A stretch of 64,000 bases of DNA. Origin: Andrena cerasifolii (taxonomy: Eukaryota > Arthropoda > Insecta > Hymenoptera > Andrenidae). Every line of letters begins with the position of its first letter. The stretch's first letter is position 1. The notes beneath the pieces were generated by a model. That model ran no database searches and had not been told where the DNA came from. It was given only the letters and a program-made list of their open reading frames with translations. Position numbers and translations under genes: made by a program. The DNA is taken from positions 1,798,001 through 1,862,000 of the forward strand of contig NC_135123.1 in the NCBI RefSeq assembly GCF_050908995.1, given 5' to 3'. Positions 44,967 through 55,164 of this stretch are shown here, one piece after another.

Positions 44967-47229
44967 ATTTATACGGATGGACGATAGTTTTTATGTATAT
45001 AATATATATATTATATATGAAATCAGCGGACGAATATAGTATTCGTGAAAATTATAATGTGTACAACATACGTAGCTATACTACTTCATAAATCCATACA
45101 TTTACTGTGCCCGGATGGAAAGAAGTCGATTGAAATTGCACAGGGGCAAGAGGGGTTCTTCGCTCGCATTGGCTCCTCCCTCCCGCGCGCGCCGGCCAAT
45201 AGGGATGTACTATTCGGACCCTAGAGTTTCTCGATCGACTTCTTTCCATCCGAGCACAGTACGAATAAGAATGTATTGCTGCAGTCTGTAGACTAAGTTT
45301 ATATGTGTACAGTCTACAATCCATAAACTCTTACGTGCAATAAGTTACTACTTATAGAAATGAAATATGCCCTTGTAAGGAAACCTAAGGCAATATTATT
45401 TTTGCATATTTTTTTTATACAAGTATTTTTATATACAATGCATTAAAGTTTCCTAAATGATTCTTATGAAATGTAATAGAATTTCTGATTAATACAATGC
45501 TTATTTCTTACGTAAAATGTATGTTTTTTTATATTTTGTTTTATTATATCATGCTAATTATACAAAAGTTACTGATCACTTCTAAATTTATTAAATAGTT
45601 AATAATGTACTTCTGCTGCGTACTGTTTACAGTAATATGTAACGAAATGGAGAAGCTAAAATTGGCATTTCGAGTATTAATGTCAACTTCTATTTACAAA
45701 ACGTACGATTCCTTTAGAGGGTGTATTATTATAGTTTTGTAAGACTATAAATTGTTTAGTCCTTAGATACTTATAGGCTGATTAAATTTTGAAATGATTA
45801 TATTATCATGTATGACTTATATGAAAAGAAGTTCTCTTTTAAGTGTCAGAATACTTTTCCCTTTAAATGACTTGTATTAATTTATATCTTGCAGTAAGTG
45901 TACAAAACAAATTGAAATATGATTTAAAATAAATTCACTTATTTATACAGAAACAAAAATAATATATTGATTTATTTACTTATGCGTTCTAAAAGAAATT
46001 TAAAAAGTAATTAATAAGAGTACTGTGAGCGTTCTAGTGAACTAGAGTTTAAAATCTATATTGTATGATTCTCGAAGAGATACATAATCTATTTTCCAAG
46101 ACTATAAGAGATACTTTTCAAGTATGTGTAGAAAAGAATAAATATATACTGAAATTAGATAATGTGATGTTTTATAAGAGACTTATATCTAACATAATGT
46201 ATTTGTACCATATTTTGTATAATAATACTTCAAAGACTAATTATTATACGTACAATACCAGCAATTCTAAATACCATTAATATTTTTTAAATATCGCTAC
46301 GATAGTTACGCTATTACAAATACAAAAGTTAGTTAAAGACTATGAGCTGTTTGGAGTAAGTATGCTTAGTTTATAGAACGTTAAATGTACGCAACAAAAT
46401 GTATCGTAAATACATTACTTTTCTGTACTGTATATTTGAAGTATAATTTATCACAATATCTATAATATTTTGCTTATATTAATTATCTTGAGATGATTAT
46501 AATTATATATAAATGGATCATTTTCATAATACATAATATATTAAGCTACATCTCTGAAATTTTCACGATTATATAACAAAAGTTCTCGAATTAAATATTT
46601 CAGGATATATGATATCAGCAAAACTTTATTGTTATATTGATACACACTGATAACTTCGAATTGTGAGATGTATAAACTATAAATCTAATTTAGTAACATA
46701 CAAGTGCTCTGGTATAAACAAGTTTTGAAATTGTGTGTAAAATTACATAATTGATTTAAATACATGAAAATTGTGTTGATATATCATTTAATTCGCATGT
46801 CACATCAGACATGTCACAGTCTTTATATTAATTAAGGAATCTTATTTTCTATCGTTATATGCAATATAAAATAGTCATTTTAGTACTTTTCCATTAAAGT
46901 TATCTTCTGCAGGAAATTAATTTTCTGTCAACAATATTTTACTCAATCTTTATTTGTATTCATATAATAAATATATTTGATTAAACGTTTCTTTACAAGC
47001 GATAATTATACCTAAGTGAAACCTTCCGAGAACCTTTTTTATCAACTCAATGTTTACTTCATAATATTACATACGTAGGCAATTATTTCTATACGTTAGT
47101 TGCTAGTAATATAAAGTTGATTTTACTATACCTTACATTCTATATTTAATCAGCTATTCAGTGACAAGTATATGATTTCAATGAAATTCTGCAACAGTCA
47201 ACAATTTAGGTACATAACTCTTGAGCTGA
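44967..47229 (+). other. fzr 3' UTR and AT-rich intergenic DNA
   Basis: The transcript end is not fixed; AATAAA strings occur near 45930 among others. Apart from the MITE at 45105-45259 the stretch is AT-rich with no supported ORF; a 71-codon ORF at 46065 is judged chance. Confidence 0.4.
45105..45259. mobile_element. Tc1/mariner-type MITE just downstream of fzr
   Basis: 155 bp. Ends CTGTGCCCGGATGGAAAGAA and (complement) CTGTGCTCGGATGGAAAGAA, with TA on each side (45103-45104, 45260-45261). The centre is GC-rich (CCCGCGCGCGCCGGCC). It starts 139 bp after the fzr stop, so probably lies in its 3' UTR. Confidence 0.85.
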
Positions 47230-47500
47230 GATTTCCGTACATACAGTGGCTCACAGCCATAATCGTACATTTTTTAAAATCGCATAACTTTTTTAAAATT
47301 AATCCAAACGACTTGAATTGTTTTTAGAAGCTAGAAGGATTAGTTTGCTAAGCGACGTGAGTCATCGTTTTGAAAAAATGCACTTGGTCGGAATAGCAAA
47401 AAAAATAGAAAAGGTCGTTTTTCAACTTTTTTGTGAGCCTGTAATGAAAATTCAAAAAAACCGTTTGTAAATAATTCTGGTAAATAACGCCAAGTCGCTG
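47230..47500. repeat. Dispersed repeat fragment, CAGTGGCTCACAGCC start
   Basis: ACAGTGGCTCACAGCCATAA is worded like a Tc1/mariner-type terminus, but the matching right end was not found. AATCCAAACGACTTGAA recurs at about 22778, so the segment is repetitive. Confidence 0.4.
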
Positions 47501-47504
47501 ATAC

Positions 47505-48380
47505 AGTTTGTTTAAATCCTTTCTCATATTGGGATAACTAGTAACGAGGCGGCAGACAATCTTGCCAAAAGTTTGACCGTTTACAGATTCGTGTTTTCAA
47601 AATGATTTATAAAGCCGAAAATAACCGCTTACTTACTCAACAAAGTCTAATTAAAGGCAAAAAATATTTTTTTAATTCTATTACAACCGATCTCTCGCAT
47701 CATGGTTCGCCAAATGTAATTTTTCGCGCGAACTTATAGTCACTTTTAATAGATGTAGAGCCGCATCTGTAGCTAGAATAGGTATACAGTGAATGTACAC
47801 AAGGAATAGAAGATCTGAACCACTTATTATGACAGTGCCCTCTCCAGTGGCGGATTTATGAAAAAAGGCCCAGGTGGCAAACGTTGAGGGGCCCATTTTT
47901 CGGGAAAATGATGAGATAGTTTACTAAAACGGGGTGAATGTACAGAAAAGTATAGAAAAAAAGTGCTTGGATAAAATCATAATATATTTTTTAAGACAGG
48001 GCCCTAGGGGGGCCTTTTGCGTTGGGCCCATTCTTGGGAAACTAAAACGGTAGTTTACTGAAAACGTGCTCAGTGTAATAATACAGAAAAAGACTATAGT
48101 TCGGATAAAATCATAATTCTTTTTAAGGATGGGGCCCTGGTGGGACCTTCAGAGCAGGGGCCCAGGTGGCAACTGCTCATCAGCCGCCCTGTTAAATCCG
48201 CCACTGGTCCTTTCTACGACAGTATAATAGTCTATATAACAGACTTAATTTTGATTGATAAATTGAGTAAACTTAAAAGCCAACTACCCCTTCAGAGAGA
48301 GACCTTAATTACTAACCCAAACACGGAAGCCTGTAGACACATATTTAGTTATCTCAAACAATGTAATAGAACTGTATAAG
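47505..48380 (+). mobile_element. LINE 3' fragment: RNase H and C-terminus, split by a hAT MITE
   Basis: SHIGITSNEAADNLAKSLT near 47520-47580 is the RNase H motif of I/Jockey-type LINEs. A decayed piece leads to GIEDLNHLLWQCPL at about 47800-47842, the usual cysteine-bearing C-terminal block. Coding resumes after the MITE at 48215 and ends NRTV at 48379. There are frameshifts between blocks. Confidence 0.75.
47845..48206. mobile_element. hAT-type MITE inside the LINE
   Basis: Ends CAGTGGCGGATTTA and TAAATCCGCCACTG are exact inverted repeats; flanks GCCCTCTC and GTCCTTTC agree at 6 of 8. 362 bp. GGGCCC-bearing phrases are repeated about three times inside. Removing it would rejoin the LINE C-terminal frame. 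Confidence 0.85.
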
Positions 48381-48473
48381 TAACACATCAACTACAACTA
48401 TGTATAAATCATAATGTATAAACTCTAATATAGGAAACCATTATTGTAATAGAGTTATTCTTAGCCCCGTTTC

Positions 48474-48634
48474 ACACATACACGGCACAGCACCGTTCTC
48501 ACGGTAAAAAATGCGACGATCATATAAAAGTCTTCCGCCGTCTATGCGGCGTCGACAAGTGTGAAAGATCTCATATGATCTTCGTTCCTTTTACCGTGTA
48601 AACGGTCCCGTGCCGTGAATGTGTGAAACAGGGC
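48474..48634. mobile_element. PIF/Harbinger-type MITE
   Basis: 161 bp, ends GCCCCGTTTCACACAT and (complement) GCCCTGTTTCACACAT, flanked by TTA (48471-48473, 48635-48637), the Harbinger three-base target. Inner CACGGCAC/GTGCCGTG and CGATCATAT/ATATGATC pairs complete the foldback. Confidence 0.85.
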
Positions 48635-48744
48635 TTAATGTAAAGCAGATGTAAGGCTTGAAATGCTTAAAATAAAAAAAAAATAAAAGAAAACAAGTGA
48701 TGATTCTTCATCGTCCGTTGGCTTCAGGTGCAGGTACCTGTATA

Positions 48745-48857
48745 ATAGTGTGTTCGGACTGGTGCGCACTGAGTGCGAATTTTAGCCTGTTTTAGCCAAT
48801 CTGAAGCGAAAAAGTTCACACTCGGCGCGCACCAGTGCAACCGTCCGAATACGCTAT
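48745..48857. repeat. Short inverted repeat, TTCGGACTGGTGCGC arms
   Basis: The left arm TGTTCGGACTGGTGCGCACTG pairs with the right-arm complement around GTTTTAGCC. MITE-like, no duplication identified. Confidence 0.55.
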
Positions 48858-49266
48858 GAGTAGTTAGAAAGTTTGCTTTTTTACTCGCTCCCGTCTTCTG
48901 TCTCCCTCATTTGTATAAGTTAGAACCATTTCTGTAACAGAAACTCGCCACTGATTCGATCACTGCGCGTCACTGGTTTTGAGTCACCTGCAGTTAAGGG
49001 ATCATTACATTCTTGTAATCATCGAGTAAATATAGTAACAAAATATCATTATCATAATTGATTATATTATGAACTATCGTTTTGTTACATTCATAGTATT
49101 TCATTAACTATAAGAACTTTCAACAAGGTCACTCTATTTGTAAATAGTAAATAGTGACTTTTATAAATGTAATATAGTAATTAGTAGAAGTAATTTTGAA
49201 GGAAGGTTTATTATAAAAAAAAATGCAAAAAGGAGTACCTACGCTCAATAACAATAAGAGATACAG
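48858..49266. other. No gene recognised
   Basis: AT-rich intergenic DNA; no feature seen. Confidence 0.4.
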
Positions 49267-49444
49267 CAGAGATGGGCACAATTTTTATTTAAATCAAATT
49301 TCGAAAAACGAAAAAAAGTTCAAAAAAATTATTCGTCACGTGTCGAATAAAGCTAACTCAGGTTAACGAACGAATGACAATTTTTTTTGTAACTTTTATT
49401 CGTTATTCGAAATTTTATTTAAATAAAAATTTTACCCATCTCCG
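49267..49444. mobile_element. hAT-type MITE
   Basis: Ends CAGAGATGGGCAC and (complement) CGGAGATGGGTAA; exact 8-bp duplication AGATACAG at 49259-49266 and 49445-49452. Inner ATTTAAAT and TTATTCG motifs are inverted. 178 bp. Confidence 0.9.
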
Positions 49445-49452
49445 AGATACAG

Positions 49453-50046
49453 GCAGTGAATTTGAATCCCTTCCCTTGCGCACCCTACCTAGGAGGGGCT
49501 CCAATGTCATTGGCTACCGTATAGGTAAATTATTTGAAGCATAAATGCAAGGCGAAGAAGTCTTGTTTCTGCGGTTTCGAGGTATAGAGCTATGGAATTT
49601 TTGTTCCATATTTATGAGAAAAAATTTTCATTAAAATGGTAAATCCACTCGTGTAATTTCTCCTTATAATTAGTTGACAAATTGAAGACAAATAGAAGAG
49701 TTAAAAGCGATATGAATTTTATGTGAAATAAAATATTACTTTTATTATTGTAGCTATGTATTTTAACGAGACTGTAGAAATAAAAATTACTTGTTCTACA
49801 CATAAAATATTTATATTCCAATATTACAGTTTTTTTTTAAATATACAGGTATGCAGCTAATTTCATAGAAATATTCCTTAAAGTTGTACGATCTTAAACT
49901 ATTAAAATATAAAGAAAGTAATACTTAAAACGTAAAAGGACTAAATAATTTGAGTAAAAAAAATGAGTTCTTTTAATAATTGACCTTTAATGAAAATAAT
50001 CTAAAAATATTATTCTTTTATAAGTATATTACATACTTAACCGAAT
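49453..50046. other. 3' flank of NOP58
   Basis: AT-rich. The minus strand carries AATAAA-type strings (for example TTTATT near 50047, overlapping the stop), so the NOP58 3' UTR is likely short. No other gene. Confidence 0.35.
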
Positions 50047-52288
50047 TTATTCATCCTGGGATTTCTTTTTCTTCTTTTTCCTTTTTTCACTTACAAGTTC
50101 TTCGTTACTTTCTGTAGTTGGAGGTGTAGTTTCTTCACTTACCTGAACCTCTTCTGTACCCTTTACCTCCTGCTTAGCCTTCTTCTTCTTCTTCTTTTTT
50201 CTTTGTTCTGTAACAAAAAATATAGAACATTTTTATGATTTATTTTAAACAAAGCCTCAGAACTTAAAAAGAAAACTTGAAAACTAACCCTCTATCGCTT
50301 CGGAACTTTCTGCAACCGTTTCTTCCTTTACAACAGATTTAGTTGTGTCCTCTTCCACCATTTCTGCTTTAACTTTCTTCTTCTTCTTCTTCTTCGATAC
50401 AGCTGCAGTTTCTGGGTCTTGTTTTACTGGATCTTCGTCTTGTAGATTTAGTTCTTCTGTATCTTGAGTACTTTGTTGCTTTTTCTTTTTCTTAGGTATT
50501 TCTTCATCTTGCTTCGCAGCAATTTCTTCAATCAAGGGTTTCTTATCTTCGATTTCAGAATGTCGTCTTTTTCCACTTGCGAGAGTTGTATCAACAGCTG
50601 TAGGGTACTGAATGTGTTCGCTTTTAACATGGTATTTCTCAAACTTTGCTTTTGCTTTACCCGTTCCGCTAATTCTACGAAGATTTCCTTCTTCTAAAAT
50701 TCTCAAACGTGCTTCTAATTTCACTTTATGTTCAGCGCCAAGATTAAAATTTCCATCTTCTCCTAGCGCATCTACTCTAGTTGCTAATGCAGCTTTAGCT
50801 GCTAACATTCTGGACATCTTTCCTTTATTTTTTGTTGAGGATTGTCCAACGAGCTGCGCGTGATAAATTAAACCGTATTTCGGAGTATCTTTTTTGGTCT
50901 TCAATGCTCGGAATAAAGCCTTTTCTGCGCCAAGTATTTGCACAGTAGATGCTGGATGTTTAGCTAGATTGATTAAAGAGCCAGCATGTGAAATCAAACG
51001 GGCACCCACTAATTCCCCAACGAGTACAGTTAAATTTGGTGCCATTGCCATCATCCTTGCCTTAAGATAATCATATAACTGTGCTCTGTATTGAGAGATT
51101 TCAATAACTTGGTCACACAAATGTTGTATATTTAAGATATCGTCTTCAGAGATTTCAGTTCCCATAGATATTTGAGCAGCTTCTTTTACTTTCTCTTCCA
51201 CATCTTCTGGCAATATATCCGACAAATCTGAGTTTATGGTATTTTCTCTGGTTCCAATGACTTTTACTGTTTTCACAAAAGCTATGTTATCTGTAATGAT
51301 CTTCCCAAGTTCGGGGAAATGCCAACCATACCATTCACGGCAGCGCATAACATAATTATTTAATTCCTTGTCTAAATCGTCTAGCAGACAAACAGCTTGT
51401 ATTATCATAGTATCGATTTTATCAGGTGAAAATTTAAGTTTGTATCTAGATAAACTGTGCGCTAAACCTAATGCCATTGCGGTCATTTCTTTCTTTGGAA
51501 GTCCGGCCAGCAAACCATCTATTTGACTTCGAATACATCTCATTAATTCTTGTATAGCAGTGTTACTGACACAAGACAGGCTGAGTTTATCCTTTATTGC
51601 ATTACCCAACTTAGCATCGGCAACAGCTAGTTGTTCTTGTAGCTCAACGCAATATTTCTTCAGGATCTTCTTCAGTGATTTACAGAGTTTACCTTCTACC
51701 GCAGCTGTAGTAGCTGCAAGAGCTTCGGTAGTATCAGCGAATTTTTCAAAATGCTTTAATTTAATTCTGTAACAGAAACGCACGCTCAGCTCAAATATCT
51801 ATATGTAACCATGTACATCATAATAGATAGTTAGGCTTTATACAATATTACAGTACGAAATTAAGGTAAAAGTATTAAACGAGCCACGTATTTATTTTTC
51901 ATTTATTTTTATTCTCAAATATTCTTTGAGTAACTCAAGATTTCAAAAGTACCGTATTTTCTGTTAGAAAATTATAAATAAAAAATGTTAACTTACATTT
52001 TACTGGCTGCTTCGGGAGTTTCAAAATCACGGAAAAGGTTATCCACTTCCGTTAATTTGTTTTCATCAAGTAACTACAAGAAAATTAGATTTCGTTTCAA
52101 ATGATGTAGTAAACAGCAGAACTCTTAAGATATAATTTCCCCGGAATGTATACATCGTTCGTACAAAGGTAAAAGTTTTAAGTATGAACACGTGCAACTT
52201 TTGTTAGGTTATGTATCAATTAAAATCGTGAGATATTACTGACCTTAAAAATGGCATATCCTGCCGGAGTTTCAAATAATATTAACAT
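50047..52288 (-). CDS. NOP58: Nucleolar protein 58 (NOP58), four coding exons
   Basis: Core protein of box C/D snoRNPs that guide rRNA 2'-O-methylation in the nucleolus. Inferred exons on the minus strand: 52288-52244 (MLILFETPAGYAIFK), 52073-51997 (LLDENKLTEVDNLFRDFETPEAASK), 51766-50289, 50207-50047. GT/AG borders and phases agree, giving 586 residues. The main exon holds the coiled-coil and NOP domain, including MAPNLTVLVGELVGARLISHAGSL, ILGAEKALFRALK and TPKYGLIYHAQLVGQ, then KMSRMLAAKAALATRVDALGE. The C-terminus is a long acidic/lysine-rich tail with repeated KKKKKK blocks, some encoded in the short last exon, typical of NOP58. NOP56 and PRPF31 share the NOP domain, but the MLILFETPAG start and tail identify NOP58. 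snoRNAs are often hosted in introns of such genes; none could be recognised in these short introns. Confidence 0.95.
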
Positions 52289-53381
52289 TTTGACACGTAT
52301 TATATATAGGACGTGAAAATATCAAATTAAAGATTTGATAAACATTTGTTGTACTAGTTGATATCACCAACTAAAATCTTTAAGTATGAAATTCATATAC
52401 GTAGTTCAGTAGTTCTTAACGCCATCACTGCGGCCGGCGGCGTGTTGGCAGTAGGCGAGTGCAGGGATCGGCGGGCTTAAGCTACGGTGATGGAGAGGGA
52501 AACACCTACAGGAGCGGTGGTAATATGTGCGTGAACTGACGCCAGCGCCAAGCCAGCCAAGTGGCGCCAACGGGAACCGACACCACGGCCAACCAGCGTC
52601 ACCGGGAAATATGTTGTCGACGCTGGTTGGCCGCGGCTTCACTCGCTTGGCGCTGGCGTTGGTTCGCTCCAATCGTGGCGTCTCACGCATCATTGGGTGT
52701 GTTGCCCTATCGCTTGAACGTGATTGAAGACTCATCGTGGTCAAGACTCATAAATGCGTAGAGCGCGTTGTGTTTCTCGTGGGTTTTTCCGTGCTAGTTT
52801 TTGAACGTGTCCTTACAATGCGGGTAGCTGATGCCTGAATTCAGAAGGCGTACGAGAGTCTGGGATTGCATTTAATAGCCTTCAAAACTACAGTTAGGCC
52901 AGGCGAGGATAGTAAACAGCTTAACTTTTCCTTACACATCTGCGTGCCATGTTTCGTCGAGCGGGCAGCGGCTCGTTTCATAAAACTACTTAGTTTTCTG
53001 TCCGCGCTTTCAATTATTGCCGGTGCCCTGTACGGGTAAAAACTCTGGTCGGAAAAGGCCGAAAGTCATAAAGTCATAAACTTTGTTCGGGCGACGTCTT
53101 CTTGACCCTGAGGGTTGCGCTTACCTACCCTTTAGATATATATGTAAACTATGTACTCGGAAAGCGTGCCTCGATCACCAACCGAGAGTGGAGAGAAGCG
53201 TGAAGGAAGGGCCAAGGACAGAGAGATGGATAGAGGACAACCCACTGCCGAAGCTCGAAGGATATCATCGTTCTGATTGGATAACAAGGATCATGGGAGG
53301 ACCAGGTGCATCTTGGCGTCGCCGACTCCGTCTAAACAGTCTAAATAAACTTCACAGTTTAACTCAGAAATTTCTATGTAC
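52289..53381. other. Intergenic region left of solo LTR; GC-rich inverted repeats
   Basis: 52465-52529 is the reverse complement of 56235-56301 with few differences, a shared GC-rich repeat. AGCGCCAAGCCAGCC and GGCTTCACTCGCTTGGCGCT form a hairpin at about 52540-52660. The 168-aa ORF at 53083-53589 starts in unrecognised sequence and runs into the LTR and MITE; I do not accept it as a gene. Confidence 0.5.
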
Positions 53382-54455
53382 TGTTGCGTGGCCGGCTGGT
53401 TCCTCCGGAATCTTCGTAGGGAATTCGGCGAGGAACGATGCCCGTGGAGTGCTAACCCTGATAACCATCTGTCTCCAATCTGACATCAGATTGGGAGCAG
53501 GGTCTGGCACGAGAGCGCAGAATCTGACGACGTCAGAACTGCAGCAATCTGTGTCCGCATTTGGCTGCGTTCTGATGTGCAGAGCCTGAGGTGCAGTGCC
53601 TGATGTCAGATGGACAGCAGATCGACAGCAGATTTCACCATCTGCTAGGCACAGCAACAGCGCCATCTGTAGGCAATTGCTTGGTAATTCTGGACCTCAG
53701 ATGGCGCTGGTGCTGTGCCTAGCAGACGGCGAAATCTGCTGTCCATCTGACATCAGGCACTGCACCTCAGACTCTGCACATCAGAACGCAGCCAAATGCG
53801 GACACAGACTGCTGCAGTTCTGACGTCAGATTCTGCTGCCAGATCTGGCTATCAGGGAAGGCACTCTGCCCCTTGGACGCGGATATTTTAGACAAATATT
53901 ATTAATAAGGAAAAATTATAAAATGATAAAACAATTTGAACGCAATTAGGAAAACTTTAATGAACACAATAAACGAAGTTAAACGCTACAAATTAGTATT
54001 TCATAAGATTTACTATAGCACGTCCGTACACTTTCGCTCTCGGGGTTCAAGTGGCTTTCAAAGGCAAACGCTTTTACATCTTTTGTTCTTTACAAGATGT
54101 CCTTAAAATCTAAGAGCCAATAAAATATTTATTAATTAAATTCTCATTGGTCGATCTATTTCCTTCACAGTTATCGATTTTTAGAATCAAGCGTTTTACA
54201 ACATTGCGCTGAAATTACATACCTAGGAGAAGGAAGGAAGGTGAAGTTCATTTTTCAAACAACCGTTTCCAGGTGAGTATTGATTAATTTATAATCTTGA
54301 AGTCCTCTTATTAGAAGGATATCTAACTATTTTCGAATCCCTCGGCCTCGTGCGAACTTCACTTTGTCTCCCTTTCCTATCACATTCGTGTGATTCATTC
54401 CGAACTTCGCGCTCCTAAAGCTTATACTACATGCCACTAGACGGGAGTCGCAACA
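53382..54455 (+). mobile_element. Solo LTR, copy 2, interrupted by the AA-target foldback MITE
   Basis: TGTTGCGTGGCC to GTCGCAACA, flanked by GTAC on both sides (53378-53381, 54456-54459). The right two-thirds follow the copy at 6346-7689 (for example ACGTCCGTACACTTTCGC, CTTTTACATCTTTTGTTC). A 402-bp MITE plus its AA duplication interrupts the left part. No internal retroelement genes adjoin. Confidence 0.88.
53456..53857. mobile_element. Foldback MITE with CCCTGATA ends, copy 2
   Basis: 402 bp, begins CCCTGATAACC and ends GGCTATCAGGG, arms largely matching copy 1 at 3737-4087. AA flanks at 53454-53455 and 53858-53859. The unoccupied LTR at 7098-7106 reads CGCTAAGGC with one AA, while here it is GCTAA-element-AAGGC, which shows the AA is duplicated target. 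Confidence 0.92.
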
Positions 54456-54495
54456 GTACTTAGAATTATTTTAAAAACACCCGCACTCTGACAAG

Positions 54496-55156
54496 TAGGG
54501 ATGGAGTGCAAAATCACTAACAGTGATTTATCACAGTGATCGCAGAATCGCAATCACGGTGGTGATTGAAGTTAAATCACGACCGTGATTGTGATTTTTT
54601 TAACTTGAGTGAATTGTTTACTGTGATCGTAATTCTTGATCTTGATTGAATTATTTTTCATAAAATACTTCAATATAGCTTGTGTTACAGTCAAAGCGTG
54701 CTAATTCGGCGAATATATAGAATATACATTCATAAATAGTCAATGCATGCGCGCACTGATTTGATTGGCTAAAGTATTCACATATACATTATACTTTTTA
54801 ACTAAAGTGAAGAAATATTCGTTAATTTAAATAGATTAGGAACGATTACATTGGTTCAAAAAATACAACTGAGATTCTATAAGATCAGTGAGGACTTGCG
54901 AATGTTTCGAAAGTAGAAATTGGGGTTATGTGGCGCGTGCAAAGAGCACTTATGCTCTCTACCAATCAGAAGCGATCACGAAAATCGCGAATCACTGTTC
55001 AGCCTGCACCAATCAGAAGCGATCACGAAAATCATGGATCACTGTGAAAAATCACCGTGATTGGGAACAAACGTGATCGGATCACTCGTGATTCACAAAT
55101 CACGGTTCTAGCCAACACTACTCGTGATTCACAAATCACGGTTCTAGCCAACACTA
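54496..55156. mobile_element. hAT-type MITE, copy 2, inverted relative to 6405-7079
   Basis: Begins TAGGGATGGAGTGC and ends GCCAACACTA; exact 8-bp duplication CTGACAAG at 54488-54495 and 55157-55164. The terminal 36 bp (55085-55120) is repeated perfectly at 55121-55156, so one end is doubled, and the duplication lies outside the outer repeat. Confidence 0.93.
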
Positions 55157-55164
55157 CTGACAAG

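Noticed and set aside
51560..51772. Plus-strand ORFs across NOP58
   Set aside because: Antisense shadows of the NOP58 main exon.
53083..53589. 168-aa plus-strand ORF
   Set aside because: Crosses the border of the solo LTR and the MITE inside it, so it cannot be an ancestral gene; the first 100 codons show no recognisable motif.
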